Assembly (NCBI RefSeq): GCF_963678635.1
Contig: NC_087070.1
Location: 16,183,840 to 16,247,839, forward strand
DNA length: 64,000 nt
Reading direction: 5' to 3'
Source of the DNA: Symsagittifera roscoffensis
Taxonomy: Eukaryota; Xenacoelomorpha; Acoela; Convolutidae
The notes below the pieces were generated by a model, which saw only the letters and a program-made list of their open reading frames with translations, was not told the origin of the DNA and did no database searches. The translations under genes were made by a program, and so were the position numbers. Shown piece after piece: positions 23,101 to 32,184 of the stretch. How positions within the stretch are numbered: position 1 is the first letter of the stretch; every line of letters starts with the position of its first letter.

Positions 23101-23847
23101 AGATAGGATCCTGCTCTTTTTGGTGAGAAGGCCGCGAAACTGATTTGCAATTTTTCAATTCTGTCAATAATTCATCCGCTACCATGAGGAGAGAACGAAT
23201 TGACTTGGTTGACTATATGTTCAATCAGTTCCAAAAATTGATCCCCAGCTATTCCCTCGAAGTACACTGTCAATGTCTTAGTGTTCAGAAACAGCATGGT
23301 CCTTTCGAAGTTTCCACTGTCCCCGTCTTGCACAGTGGGAATTTTGATCATTCCCACTTCCACATGGAATTGCACCTTGTTCGGACCCTTTTTGACCCTT
23401 TCCAGTATCTATTTCCTCCTTGTTTTGCATCATGACTTGAAGCAAATCCATTTCTTTCTCACCAACTTTGAGATCGTATTGACGCAATTTGCCTCTGAAC
23501 GCGCTTTCCGTTGGGGCAGTGGAAGACGTCGTCTCAATGCCGTCCCAAACTGGCAATGCGTGCTTCTTCAGCAAGTGTTGTCCATAGCTTTCCGCGGTGA
23601 GAAATATTGTATGGCAATAGATACAGTGACTATTGGAAGTCATGTCATGTACCAGCTCGACGTGCTCTTGGGCTTCCGACAAACTCTCGAATGATTCGAG
23701 ACACTCATCGCAAACAGTTTGAGGAGGAGGGGGAGGAAGGATCTTGTGAACTTTTTGCTCATGTCTTCGCAAGTTTCTTTTAGAGCTCAGTATTTTTCCG
23801 CACTGCTGGCAAGGAACGGGTGTCGCGATAGAAGTAGAGTTCGGCAT
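20132..23847 (-). pseudogene. Maverick protein-primed DNA polymerase B, broken
   Basis: Replicates the transposon. The N-terminus (ATG 23847) carries three C2H2 zinc fingers (CQQCGKILSSKRNLRRHEQK, CDECLESFESLSEAQEH, CIYCHTIFLTAESYGQH). An N-terminal block with DDDRCFLYCFVAAYH follows. The exonuclease has IYFDLES (Exo I), AHNLSNYDLHFI (Exo II) and YHDLYLTTDVLLL (Exo III), with a DHCHYTNKF...AHNECN insert. The polymerase has IDANNLYGGIM (A), LIVNSAFGKTM (B) and YSDTDSF (C). All catalytic residues are present. Breaks: a frameshift between 23280 and 23375, TAG at 22956-22958, a frameshift near 21655, TGA at 21512-21514 and TAA at 20585-20587. A candidate intron lies at 22693-22815. Two frameshifts plus three stops make it a pseudogene. 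Confidence 0.9.
22693..22815 (-). other. Candidate intron within the polymerase gene
   Basis: On the minus strand CTTCCG|GTAAGC ... TTTTTCTGTTCAG|GTAC, 123 bp, with a pyrimidine-rich acceptor. The flanking reading frame continues across it in phase (INVF before, YNDGELLPIR after), whereas reading through would meet stops. Confidence 0.6.
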
Positions 23848-25331
23848 TATTTGTTGAACTTACTGAAGTAATTCAGGAAAATTTCAAGAAGTAAAACTGG
23901 TTATGAAAAAGCAAAAGCGAGAAGTGACTAGCACTAAAAACTTTGCGGGTAAGGGCAAGTAGAAGCCATTAACGAGAGTTATACTTCGCCGTCTCGACAA
24001 TAAGTACTTTCCTTTCCAAAAACAGGGTTTATTACAGCTTAAAGTTTTATATGTCTCATCACTTTGTTCAAGTGCAAGGGTTTTGTGTAGTAAAAACTGA
24101 TTCATTTATATCCTCAAATTTTGATGTTAATTTTAAGGGTTAGCGATAAATTTTTCAAGTTTTGGCATGTTTTAGGGGACTGGTTTAGACTTTCAATTAA
24201 CATTTCAGCACTAAATTACAAAATTTAAAGCTTAGAATGATTCAGATAGAGCCTAAAACTTTTTCTGACTAATTTTAACCGTGAAACAGTAATTTCTCTT
24301 TGATTTCAAGCCCACTTCTTGGTTTGCGTAAATAGGTATAATAAAAAGTAGAAACATGAGATAAAAGTATTCAGAAAGTAAAGCCCTCAATTATCTAATT
24401 AAGTTGAAATAAAATAGTAAACTTAAAAACTGAAAATTTTGCAAATTTGATATCTTGATAGTTACCGATGCATGATAAGCATAAATTGTCATTTGAATGT
24501 GTAAAAGATATCGGAATCAAAGTTTCCTTCATGTCATTCAGTGTCCCGTGAAACATTTTATATCATGTCCTTCGTAATATTAAGGCATGGCCATTTGGTT
24601 TAAGGGGCAAAAGCTAACCCGGCGTTGCTCGTCTCTACGCTCCTCGGGAACGCCTCCCGTTCTGTAATTTCAAAAAAAAAATAATTTTTTTTTCAAAATA
24701 AAGGAAAACCTCAAACTTTTTTTGTTGTGATAAAAGGAAAAGTAATATTTAAAAAAGTGTCTTTTATATCTAAAAACAAAAAAACCAGTAAGTTTTATGG
24801 GATCTCGAGCACAGTTCTACTGGTCGTGTTCGAAACTTAAAAAACATAATTTTTTAACTTTTTTTCTTCATTTTTAGCTTGAATTATTCGTTCTCATTTA
24901 AAATTCAAGTGAATGTGGTTTGAAATTTTTAGGAGCTAACTGATACGTAATTCGGACAAGCGTAGAAACTTAAAACATTTATAGCCCAATCAATGAGAGT
25001 AGACACTTAAAAAGTTGTGATTTTTTGAGAAAACTCACCAAAAATTGTCAGTTTTACACCCAAAACATGTATAGAAATGTAATATAATGCAGATTTAATG
25101 CTTAAAACACTCTCTGTTACTTTGCGTAAGACCTGGCTAACCCCACCGGGCACAAAGTATGACGAGAGAGAGAGAGAGAACAGAGATTGTTTGATAAAAA
25201 AAGCCAAATAAATATGGTTGGATTACCAACAAGAAAATGTTGGACCCTTCCATATGTATCTTTCTTTTGAAAAGAAACCAATATCCCAAAAAGGATACTC
25301 CAAATGGGGTTCACTACTGAGCAAGTGTATT

Positions 25332-25367
<36 letters not shown>

Positions 25368-25594
25368 GTTCTTTCTCAAACCAAAATTTTTTTTAGCGAA
25401 AAATTATTCTCGATTTGTGATTTTTTCTAGTTTTTTAAGTTTTTCTCTAACATTTTGCAGAAAACTGAGACAAAAAATTTACACACAGTTATGTTAAAAC
25501 AGCTTAAAACTCAAATCAAACAAAAATGAAAATATAAAATCTTGGAATAATATTTGAAACAAAGGAAAGTTTTTTGTTTAAGTTATTAGAACTC
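23848..25594. other. Intergenic region with inverted-repeat arm and simple repeats
   Basis: AT-rich, no gene supported. It holds the left arm of an inverted repeat (24548-24631; partner 27917-28003), a (GA)n run at about 25163-25180 and a (CT)n run at about 25335-25368. The runs are mutually inverted, 155 bp apart. Confidence 0.6.
24548..24631 (+). repeat. Left arm of inverted repeat bracketing the cargo block
   Basis: Core ggcatggccatttggttta, continuing to gctaacccggcgttg, matches the reverse complement of 27917-28003, with about 90% identity over the central 45 bp and weaker identity outward. Confidence 0.8.
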
Positions 25595-26230
25595 TCAAAA
25601 CTGTAGTTTTCTCTTTTTTGGCGCATAGCAAGCTGCGTTTGGAGGGGTGCCTTGAATGAGATCTGGGGTCACTAGATCAATTGGCTCCGCACTCGATGAA
25701 ACCCGAGCATCCGAATAGGAAGTTGATTGTTCTGGAGTTGAAACTGCTCCCCTATTAAACGACTCGGAAGACATTGCTGTCGGAATATCCCAGTACGCTT
25801 CGCGCTCTGCATAATCACGAATACATCCCTCCTGATTTTCATACAACGGCATTGACTCGCAGTCATACGCGAAGAGAATTTTTCTTGGAGACTGCTCGAG
25901 CGAGGTTGTGTCGTTTATCTCCGTCTTTTCTAATGCCGGATAGCTCTCGTGAATAGTGCAACTCTCGTACATTCGTTTTCGATTCTGTCGAAGAAGATCG
26001 ATGTGATCAAGGAGGTAGCTCGGTAGCATGATATGATTTTTTGTAGTCCATTCCTCGTTTTGATTCTCGTCGTTTTTTCGGGGAGCCAAGTCATTGAACG
26101 GACTTGCTGTAGACGGAGAGACTCTCTCTTTCTGTTGATGGATGACAGCAATCGACTCCCTCGTGTATGTTTGGTAGATAATTGTTCTTTCTCGATCAGA
26201 CACTGGGATTATTTGTAAAGGACTAGTCAT
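25595..26230 (-). CDS. Orphan protein with C-terminal nuclear localisation-like motif
   Basis: An open frame of 211 codons (MTSPLQIIPVSDRERTIIYQ...). It is hydrophilic, Ser/Glu-rich, with no membrane segment or zinc motif, and ends CYAPKKRKLQF; PKKRKL resembles a classical monopartite nuclear localisation signal. I do not recognise the family. It lies inside the inverted-repeat-bracketed cargo block, facing the two plus-strand genes at 26857 and 27254. The intact frame in an otherwise decaying element suggests a real gene or recent insertion. A nuclear accessory role is only an inference from the tail. Confidence 0.5.
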   Translation of the reverse strand: MTSPLQIIPVSDRERTIIYQTYTRESIAVIHQQKERVSPSTASPFNDLAPRKNDENQNEEWTTKNHIMLPSYLLDHIDLLRQNRKRMYESCTIHESYPALEKTEINDTTSLEQSPRKILFAYDCESMPLYENQEGCIRDYAEREAYWDIPTAMSSESFNRGAVSTPEQSTSYSDARVSSSAEPIDLVTPDLIQGTPPNAACYAPKKRKLQF

Positions 26231-26856
26231 GACTTGAAGAGGTTTAAAATTTTGTTAAAATAAAATGACTGAACTACCGAAACGAAATTGAGAGAATGAA
26301 AAGTATGAAAAGTTTATTAATGAGAATGAGATCAGGAAAGGGGTGGCATGGTTATATTAGGTCAAAACTAATAACTTTTTAGGCAAGGATATCAAATTTT
26401 ATTCATTCTTTTACGCATGACGACTGAGGTCATGTAAGGAATGATTGTGAAAACCCGATTTTTTAGATTTATGTGATAGCTTTATTATAGTGGCTACGGG
26501 CGAAAGCACTCAAAATCAAATTTTCATGATAGTTTGCCAGGCCTTCTTTGTCATGCCATTAGAATTTCATTACCATGATTCATAACAGTCATTAAAATAA
26601 CCGTCACATTAAAAAACACTAAAAGATTTTTAGAGTATAGCTGGGGGGAAAAGTAACTAAATACCCATATAAAAAGAGGTTTATCCTTAAAGAAATTAAA
26701 TCCTTGGTGATTAAGTTTTATCAATATGGCTTAGGGCGCTCGTAAACGTTATCACCTAAATTTTTACTTTGGGAGCGCATGATCTGTCTCGTATACTGTG
26801 ATCAGTCATTCTTCAACGTTCCACACTAAAAACCAGTTGGCTGTTATTCATTTATA

Positions 26857-27216
26857 ATGTACGCTTCTCTTGAAACGGATTTTGACTATTTCGATGATTT
26901 AGGGATATATTTTCGAATGATAAACGTTTATTTAGAGTCGGTGCAAAATCATTCGCACAGACCGGTACTTACATAACTATCAAATTGTACAAAAAAAGAC
27001 GAAGAGGGAACTTTCAAGTATCGACGAGGAATAACTTTGTCAACTGGTGAATTCGAGTCCTTGGCGGACAATTATACAAAAATCAAAAGATTGACGAAAG
27101 CAAAAAACTGCGACGTGAAAGAAAAATTTAGAAAAAAGCGAAACAAATCTAAAAAATCTTCATGCTCTGAAATGGAATGCGATAGTGAAAACGATGATAA
27201 CTGTCGGGTTGTGTAA
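26857..27216 (+). pseudogene. PC4 (transcription coactivator p15)-like single-strand-binding protein candidate, frameshifted
   Basis: From ATG 26857 the reading moves through three frames. One frame (about 26915-26990) reads RLFRVGAKSFAQTGTYITI. After a shift at a seven-A run (26991-26997) it reads GTFKYRRGITLSTGEFESLA, then a Lys-rich tail with an acidic end (EMECDSENDD). The order F-x-hG, a Tyr/Ile strand, acidic turn with Gly, basic-basic-Gly-Ile-Ser/Thr-Leu and a following helix matches the PC4 fold (e.g. RKGISL in eukaryotic PC4). PC4 binds single-stranded DNA. The assignment rests on pattern only. The stop is TAA at 27214-27216. It is followed 37 bp later by the next gene on the same strand. 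Confidence 0.5.
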
Positions 27217-27253
27217 CATTATCAACTCGTTATTCTATTGAAACTTCAAAGCA

Positions 27254-27862
27254 ATGGTTGAAGCAATGTACGAGCATTCCCCTGATATTTCAAACAGTTC
27301 CGTAAAAATTACAAATGAACCCGACTTTTCAGGCTTCGCTTCAAAAGCAAATTTTGCGGTATCCTCCCATTCGAATAAATTAGATTTCTGCAATCACTCG
27401 ATTGACAACGAAAAACATTATCATGTGCTGGTCGAATTCACAAAAGAGACTACCGATTCACTTAACAAGATGAATTCAAAAGCCTTCGTTGTTCCTTGTC
27501 TTCACTCTCCATTCAAATATTTAATTTTGGATTGCTCCAACTATGAACTGTCTGGCCCTCTGATGGAAAAACTGAAAATAGTTGTGAATTACAACTCCAT
27601 CAACAACTTAGATGTTAGTGGTGTTCCAGTTCGCAGACGATTGCCTCAAGTTTGCTTCGGCTCGCAGACTAAATCTGTTCAAAGTCAAACTGACCTGATT
27701 ACTAACGTAACAATTGAACGCTTTACTAATTATTTGAATGGTGAAAATGCTGCTGAGTTTTCTAGAATAATTGACATAATTTTAAGTGAATATGGTTGTA
27801 TGGAAATTGATTCAAACACTTTGTTTGTGAAATTTATCATGGAGAAGAAATTCAAGTTTTAA
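27254..27862 (+). CDS. Orphan protein with an HUH-like motif
   Basis: An open frame of 202 codons. Residues 54-63 read KHYHVLVEFT: His-Tyr-His followed by hydrophobic residues is the HUHUUU pattern of rolling-circle Rep/relaxase nucleases. A Tyr-rich stretch (FKYLILDCSNYEL) follows ~35 residues later, but no clear Rep motif I or helicase domain is visible. I therefore call it unknown with a suggestive motif. It lies 37 bp after the PC4-like gene, same strand, inside the inverted repeat at 24548/27917. Other reading: an unrelated Maverick accessory gene. Confidence 0.5.
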   Translation: MVEAMYEHSPDISNSSVKITNEPDFSGFASKANFAVSSHSNKLDFCNHSIDNEKHYHVLVEFTKETTDSLNKMNSKAFVVPCLHSPFKYLILDCSNYELSGPLMEKLKIVVNYNSINNLDVSGVPVRRRLPQVCFGSQTKSVQSQTDLITNVTIERFTNYLNGENAAEFSRIIDIILSEYGCMEIDSNTLFVKFIMEKKFKF

Positions 27863-27916
27863 ATATTGGTTTTCTGCCGCTCTCTTGAATATCAAAAAAA
27901 TGTTACTACACAAGCG

Positions 27917-28003
27917 CGAGCGCAACGCCGGGTTAGCTATTGCCCGCTAAACCAAATGGCCATGCCTGAATATTTCGAAGGACTTGAAATGAAACTTTCC
28001 ACG
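27917..28003 (-). repeat. Right arm of inverted repeat bracketing the cargo block
   Basis: Contains caacgccgggttagc and aaccaaatggccatgcc, the inverted counterpart of 24548-24631. The arm lies between the plus-strand cargo genes and the protease gene. Confidence 0.8.
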
Positions 28004-28101
28004 GTTCACATACACTTGCAGAAAAAAAACTTTGTTGTTAATAAGAATGAATTGAAAAAAAAACGAATGTATAAATTTTACAAAAACATCAATAAATTAA
28101 T

Positions 28102-28530
28102 TTAGAATAACATATGTTTGGCAAATCTTATCAAATCATGATCATTAAGTTTGAAACCTATTGGAAATTTGTTTGTAATTATAACATGAGCAACATAAAT
28201 ACAATAAAGTCCGCATAACACTGAATCAGCTGATTGTATTTGTTTTTTCATCAGTAGTTGATTTCCCTCGTGAATTGTACGTCGCATATTCTTGTACACG
28301 AGGGGATAATCACATAATCGTTTACCTAGAGGATCTGCGAAGAATATATGTCCTCCAGCTTGAGCAAAAAGCAACCAGTGGGTTCCAAATTGATCCGATG
28401 GTGAGGCATTCATAATCATGAACGTATTATCGTTTTTCAGTACTGAAGAGCATGACGGAAAAATACATCTAAAGCGATATTTCAAATGTTTACAACGGTT
28501 AATAATTTCTACTAGTTGAAGATTATCCAT
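28102..28530 (-). CDS. Adenain-like cysteine protease (capsid maturation)
   Basis: 142 residues, open. FGTHWLLFAQ gives catalytic His51, FFADPLG gives Asp66, and IQSADSVLCGLYCIYVAH gives Gln99 and Cys106. The Gln-to-Cys spacing of seven and the H-D-Q-C order are those of adenovirus-type (C5/ULP) proteases that all Mavericks carry. It would cleave capsid precursors during particle maturation. It starts at ATG 28530, only 8 bp downstream of the capsid gene's stop, suggesting co-expression. The length is near the short end for the family; the protein looks complete. Confidence 0.85.
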   Translation of the reverse strand: MDNLQLVEIINRCKHLKYRFRCIFPSCSSVLKNDNTFMIMNASPSDQFGTHWLLFAQAGGHIFFADPLGKRLCDYPLVYKNMRRTIHEGNQLLMKKQIQSADSVLCGLYCIYVAHVIITNKFPIGFKLNDHDLIRFAKHMLF

Positions 28531-28537
28531 GTCTATC

Positions 28538-29854
28538 TTAGGTCATGAGAGTGTTTTTGGTAATTTTTCTATCTGAACGCACATAAACTGTTGATGCACG
28601 CTCTCCCATAAACAATAACTCGACGTTATTACCGAGACCTGCGTCAAACTTGAGTTCAACCGAAATAGTGCAATTGGTCAATTCAGGTGAAGCAGAATAA
28701 AATCGTGTGAAGCCTCCTGAGTAGAAGTGAGATCAAAAGCCATAATATAATGTTACCATAATTAGCGAGACTGATTCCATGACTAGTGTTCAAAACAAAA
28801 TCAAGAGCCTCAAGCGTATTGTAACAACTTCTTTTATTGTCCGATGTTGAGATGGGAGTTCCGACAATGGGTAGACCGTCTCTGTACACAATGATCTCAT
28901 TCAACCCAAATTTCTGGTAATGAAAAGGGTTTGTTCTATTAGTACCCAAATATGCTTCGTTTATGCTCATTGCTACTATCATTCTTCGAACAGGTTCTTT
29001 TGCAAAAACATCCTCTTGTCGCCAGCTTTGTACACCTGCAGTTGCGAGAAACGTTTTTGGTACTACTTCGATGTAATTGTAATTGCCGGGTTCTTCAACA
29101 AAGTTTTTTCTATTGATGAGAGAACATAGTCAGTCACAGTCATCTTTCTGACATAGAGATTAGCTTCGATTATTTGGACCTTGTAGTGTTTAGCTGCATC
29201 TTCAGATATGACAACAAAATCGTTAGGAGAACGTCTAAGAGACAATCTAATTGTCTCACCGCTAAGTAGATGCTTGTCACACGACAAAAAATCGCAAGCA
29301 TTTTACCAATTAGCTTCAGCTCGCTCGAGACCGCAACGAGAACTTTACGCTCCGTAACATCATCAGCTCTCCTTCCAGCACCGTCAATGGCTGATAAATT
29401 TTCTTCATAAAAATAACCTTGACAAGCCAGCCATGTTTTCTTGGCATCATTACCGTATGAAAACTCGGTCTCAATAAAGCTTTTATGGGCAAAATTAGCA
29501 TTGGTAGTTGATATTTTCTCACCATTCAGAGACAGTGTACACTCAGAAAATAATGAAGATAAAGGATTGTTAACAAAATACGGCGTATCTCTGTTTTCCG
29601 CCTCTGTAGCATGCGTTCGAAGCTCGTTTCCGTTGCTTCGAACAGTTTGTGCTGGTTTCCAAACGAGTACGTTGAAGATCGATGGAATTATTTTTGTCGC
29701 CGAGTACTTCAAACTCGAGCATAGGACCATCAGGAGAGTAGGAAGGTCCAATTTTTTGGGTGAATGCATTTTCAAAAGTGACAAGTAAAGGCGGTTTCTC
29801 AAATAAGTCCAAGGAGCTGTGAGTTGCTTCACTCGGGATTAAATTAGAAATCAT
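28538..29854 (-). pseudogene. Maverick major capsid protein (double jelly-roll), frameshifted
   Basis: The N-terminal frame from ATG 29854 reads SSLDLFEKPPLLVTFENAFT and GPMLEFEVLGDKNNSIDL, the conserved opening of Maverick major capsid proteins (LDLF..PP.......GP+EF.+.G....IDL). The C-terminal part near 28700-28540 has ELTNCTISVELKFDAGLG, the matching final strands, ending at TAA 28538-28540. Between them the coding sequence moves through at least three frames (pieces at 29832-29316, 29287-29063 and 28982-28683, the last with VYRDGLPIVGTPISTSDNK). About 440 codons fits the family (~450). The frameshifts make it non-functional. It lies between the basic protein and protease genes, the normal capsid cluster. 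Confidence 0.75.
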
Positions 29855-30200
29855 TTTTAACCCTTGTAAAGAAATCGGAGCGACTTCTCTGTGCAGTTCG
29901 TTTTCTGGGAATGACGCGTCTCGTTTTTCGTTTAAACGCCGTCGTTCTTTTCGGATGACTTTTTCGAGATCTACTTCCTCCTCCTAGTTGCTTTTTGATT
30001 GTTTTTCTAACGGTGCTTTTGAGTGCCTGCAAAGGATTTTTTCTTTTTGTTGCAACTTCTATCAGTTCTGGAGCTGCCTGAAGAATTAGTTCTTTTCCGA
30101 TTTTTTTAGCCGCGGGTATCACAAATTTTCGAGCCAGTGGAAGTGCGACTCTTCCTATTCCCAAGGCTAATGCACCGAAGCCACTGCCTCGTTGTCTATA
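29844..30200 (-). pseudogene. Basic capsid-associated protein (conserved Maverick small protein)
   Basis: The frame reads YRQRGSGFGALALGIGRVAL then PLARKFVIPAAKKIGKELIL, and NPLQALKSTVRKTIKKQLGG before a very Arg/Lys-rich tail (AFKRKTRRVIPRKRTAQRSR). This glycine-rich start, amphipathic segment and basic tail are seen in a small protein encoded next to the capsid gene of many Mavericks, comparable in character with adenoviral core or membrane-lytic proteins. No ATG precedes the YRQRG start in frame (a TAA lies just upstream near 30220), so the start is lost or in another exon. The end overlaps the capsid gene start by 11 bp. Confidence 0.6.
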
Positions 30201-30256
30201 ATGCCCCGAGAAATGTGGTAAGTTTGCTTAGTTGTGGTAATAAGAATCCATTTTGA

Positions 30257-31035
30257 TCAATTGCTAAACTTTCGAAATTTCAAAGTCAAAACTACTTTTC
30301 CCCCTCCGGTGAAAGGAACAAGTCCTCCAGTTTCTGTGCGCAAGTTCAAGGAAATATTAGAAATATTATTGACCAAAAGTTTTTTAAAATCCAAATTACT
30401 AAACACTTTACGATGATTCGGTTCAATTGTACATGCGTAACCGTTTTTCACTCGACGATTTGTATCAATGACTTGTAAAAGGGGTGCTTTTGTGTCTCCG
30501 ACTATTTGATAATGAATTATGTCCAGATAAATAAACATAAGCTGAGTACCAGCGCATACATCAACGGGATAGTCAGCAATAAGATCTTGGGTAGAGAATG
30601 TGCTATGTTTCGTGCTTCCTTGTTTGTAACCTATAAGATAACCAGTTCCATCTCTGACGCCTTTGAATCCAAGTAGACTAGGAATCTGCGGGCTTGAAAA
30701 AGTTATACCTTCCCAATAATGCAGCCATAAGGAAAGATGTTTGGTTATTGAATCTTTTACGTAATCCACTTTCTCTAATTCTGTCTTTCGACGAATCTCG
30801 TCCAGTATTTGATCAATGCTCGTATATTCTCCTTTTGTTATTTTTGCTGTTTCTCCAAGGTAAGGTCTGGAGATCTTGTCTTTCTAACTTTCATGCTTGC
30901 TATAACCCGATCTTTTTCTCAAGGTAATTCCAAGGTAATTTCTGTAACTGCTACTCTCCATTCACCTTGCAAATTTATTTCTTCACTCAGGAGATTTTTG
31001 AAGTTGGCCAGAGTGTTATCTTTGAAAACGTTCAT
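30257..31035 (-). pseudogene. Maverick minor capsid protein (penton, single jelly-roll), broken
   Basis: The N-terminus at ATG 31035 reads MNVFKDNTLANFKNLLSEEI then INLQGEWRVAVTEITLE, the typical opening of Maverick minor capsid proteins (N..F...L...I.L.G.WEV.L.EI). That frame ends at a TGA near 30939. The C-terminal 170 residues (30769-30257) are open: YLDIIHYQIVGDTKAPLLQV followed by LNLRTETGGLVPFTGGGKVV and LTLKFRKF, the conserved last strands. Overall length of ~255 residues fits the family. It would form the capsid vertex. It lies next to the basic protein and integrase genes. Confidence 0.75.
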
Positions 31036-31106
31036 ATTTAGATGAAACTAGGGTAATTGTGAAGGAAGGGGGAACATTATGGGTGAAAAGGCTGTTGGAA
31101 GTGCCC

Positions 31107-32184
31107 TCAGTCATGATTGTCCTTCTCCAGAACGCGAATTAGTTCAGACTCGTAAACTTTTCCCTCAATCGGTTCTCTGCTAGAATCAATCATATTGTAT
31201 GTTGGGAGATTTCGTGTTGGTATGTCAAAAACTTCAAACACTTCATCGGTGAACGATTGTTTGTAACCCTTGCTAACATAATCACCAACATAAAGGTTTG
31301 GACGTCGAACTAATTTCAATGACTGTTCTGCTCCTAATGAAATCATGCGAGGAACATCTTTTTTAGTTATCTTATTTGGTGAAAGATTTGTGACACGAGT
31401 TGTTCTCGAATTAATTGCATTGATAAAATCTTGCAATTTGTCAATTTATGAGTAAATCCATTTTTCCTCCAAGTACATATAAATAAGATTTTTCAAGGAA
31501 GGGATATTTCTCTCAGCGAATGCGGACTTTTTCTCGCTCTCTGTGCTATATGTGTTTATGCCTTTCTTTTTACATAATGCTTCGAAGGACCCTTTAAACT
31601 CTGTGCCCTTGTCCACCCTTACTTTTTCCGGTTGTTTTGTCGTTATCATTAGTTTGAACGCTTCTGCTGTTGTAGTAGCATACTTTGATTTCAAGGGTTG
31701 CACTCTGAGATAGCGGGACATGCAGTCAACTGCAACAAGCAGATACTTAACATCATGGTTGTACTGGGCAAGTTTATCAACAAAGGCCAGATCTAATGAC
31801 CTTGAGTCGCGGCGTTTTTTGGATCACAGTTCGATATTTTGTGTAAGCAGGTTCAGTATGAAGGAAATGTTTAACTTTCTTTCGCGACAAATTGCTTGCT
31901 TTTATCAAGTTGTTTACACTACCAAATAACGCGGGACCTTTGTCACTGTATTTAGTTTTCAACAATTTTTCTTCAATCTTAGTAATTTTCCCATTGTTTT
32001 GTTTGCGCCTTCGTCTTTTCTGACGTTGGAGAATCTGAATCGTTATGGGGCGTTCCGTATAAGTCAGAGCCTTCTTCTGACTCTTTTTCACGTTTTTGGT
32101 TTTGGGTTTTTCTATTACCGCTGAGACTTTTTCGTTTGTGTTTTTTACTTCTCTTAAGGTTTGCACTACTTTTTTTCCTGCCAA
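31107..32184 (-). pseudogene. Maverick integrase (retroviral-type DDE), frameshifted
   Basis: Inserts the transposon into host DNA. Three consecutive frames: N-terminal part (32184-31777) with ALFGSVNNLIKASNLSRKKV and FLHTEPAYTKYRT; catalytic core (31721-31446) with MSRYLRVQPLKSKYATTTAE, KVRVDKGTEFKGSFEAL (second Asp) and KKSAFAERNIPSLKNL (Glu); C-terminal part (31436-31107) with NLYVGDYVSKGYKQSFTDEV and ELIRVLEKD, a chromodomain/SH3-like module. The first catalytic Asp lies in the DLAFVDK-type stretch encoded near 31790-31770. At least two frame breaks (about 31800 and 31440) inactivate it. Confidence 0.85.

Noticed and set aside
23281-23694. 137-codon plus-strand frame
   Set aside because: Antisense shadow of the zinc-finger part of the polymerase gene.
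20132-23847. Recoded stop codons or a variant genetic code in the polymerase
   Set aside because: All three stop types occur together with frameshifts, and the host gene at 8382-8885 ends normally. Decay is simpler.
25163-25368. (GA)n/(CT)n pair as a transposon inverted terminal repeat
   Set aside because: Simple-sequence runs only; no longer terminal repeat or target duplication is visible.
27866-28105. 79-codon plus-strand frame between cargo genes and protease
   Set aside because: It overlaps the inverted-repeat arm, has no recognisable composition or motif, and its start lies just after the preceding gene's stop. Probably chance.
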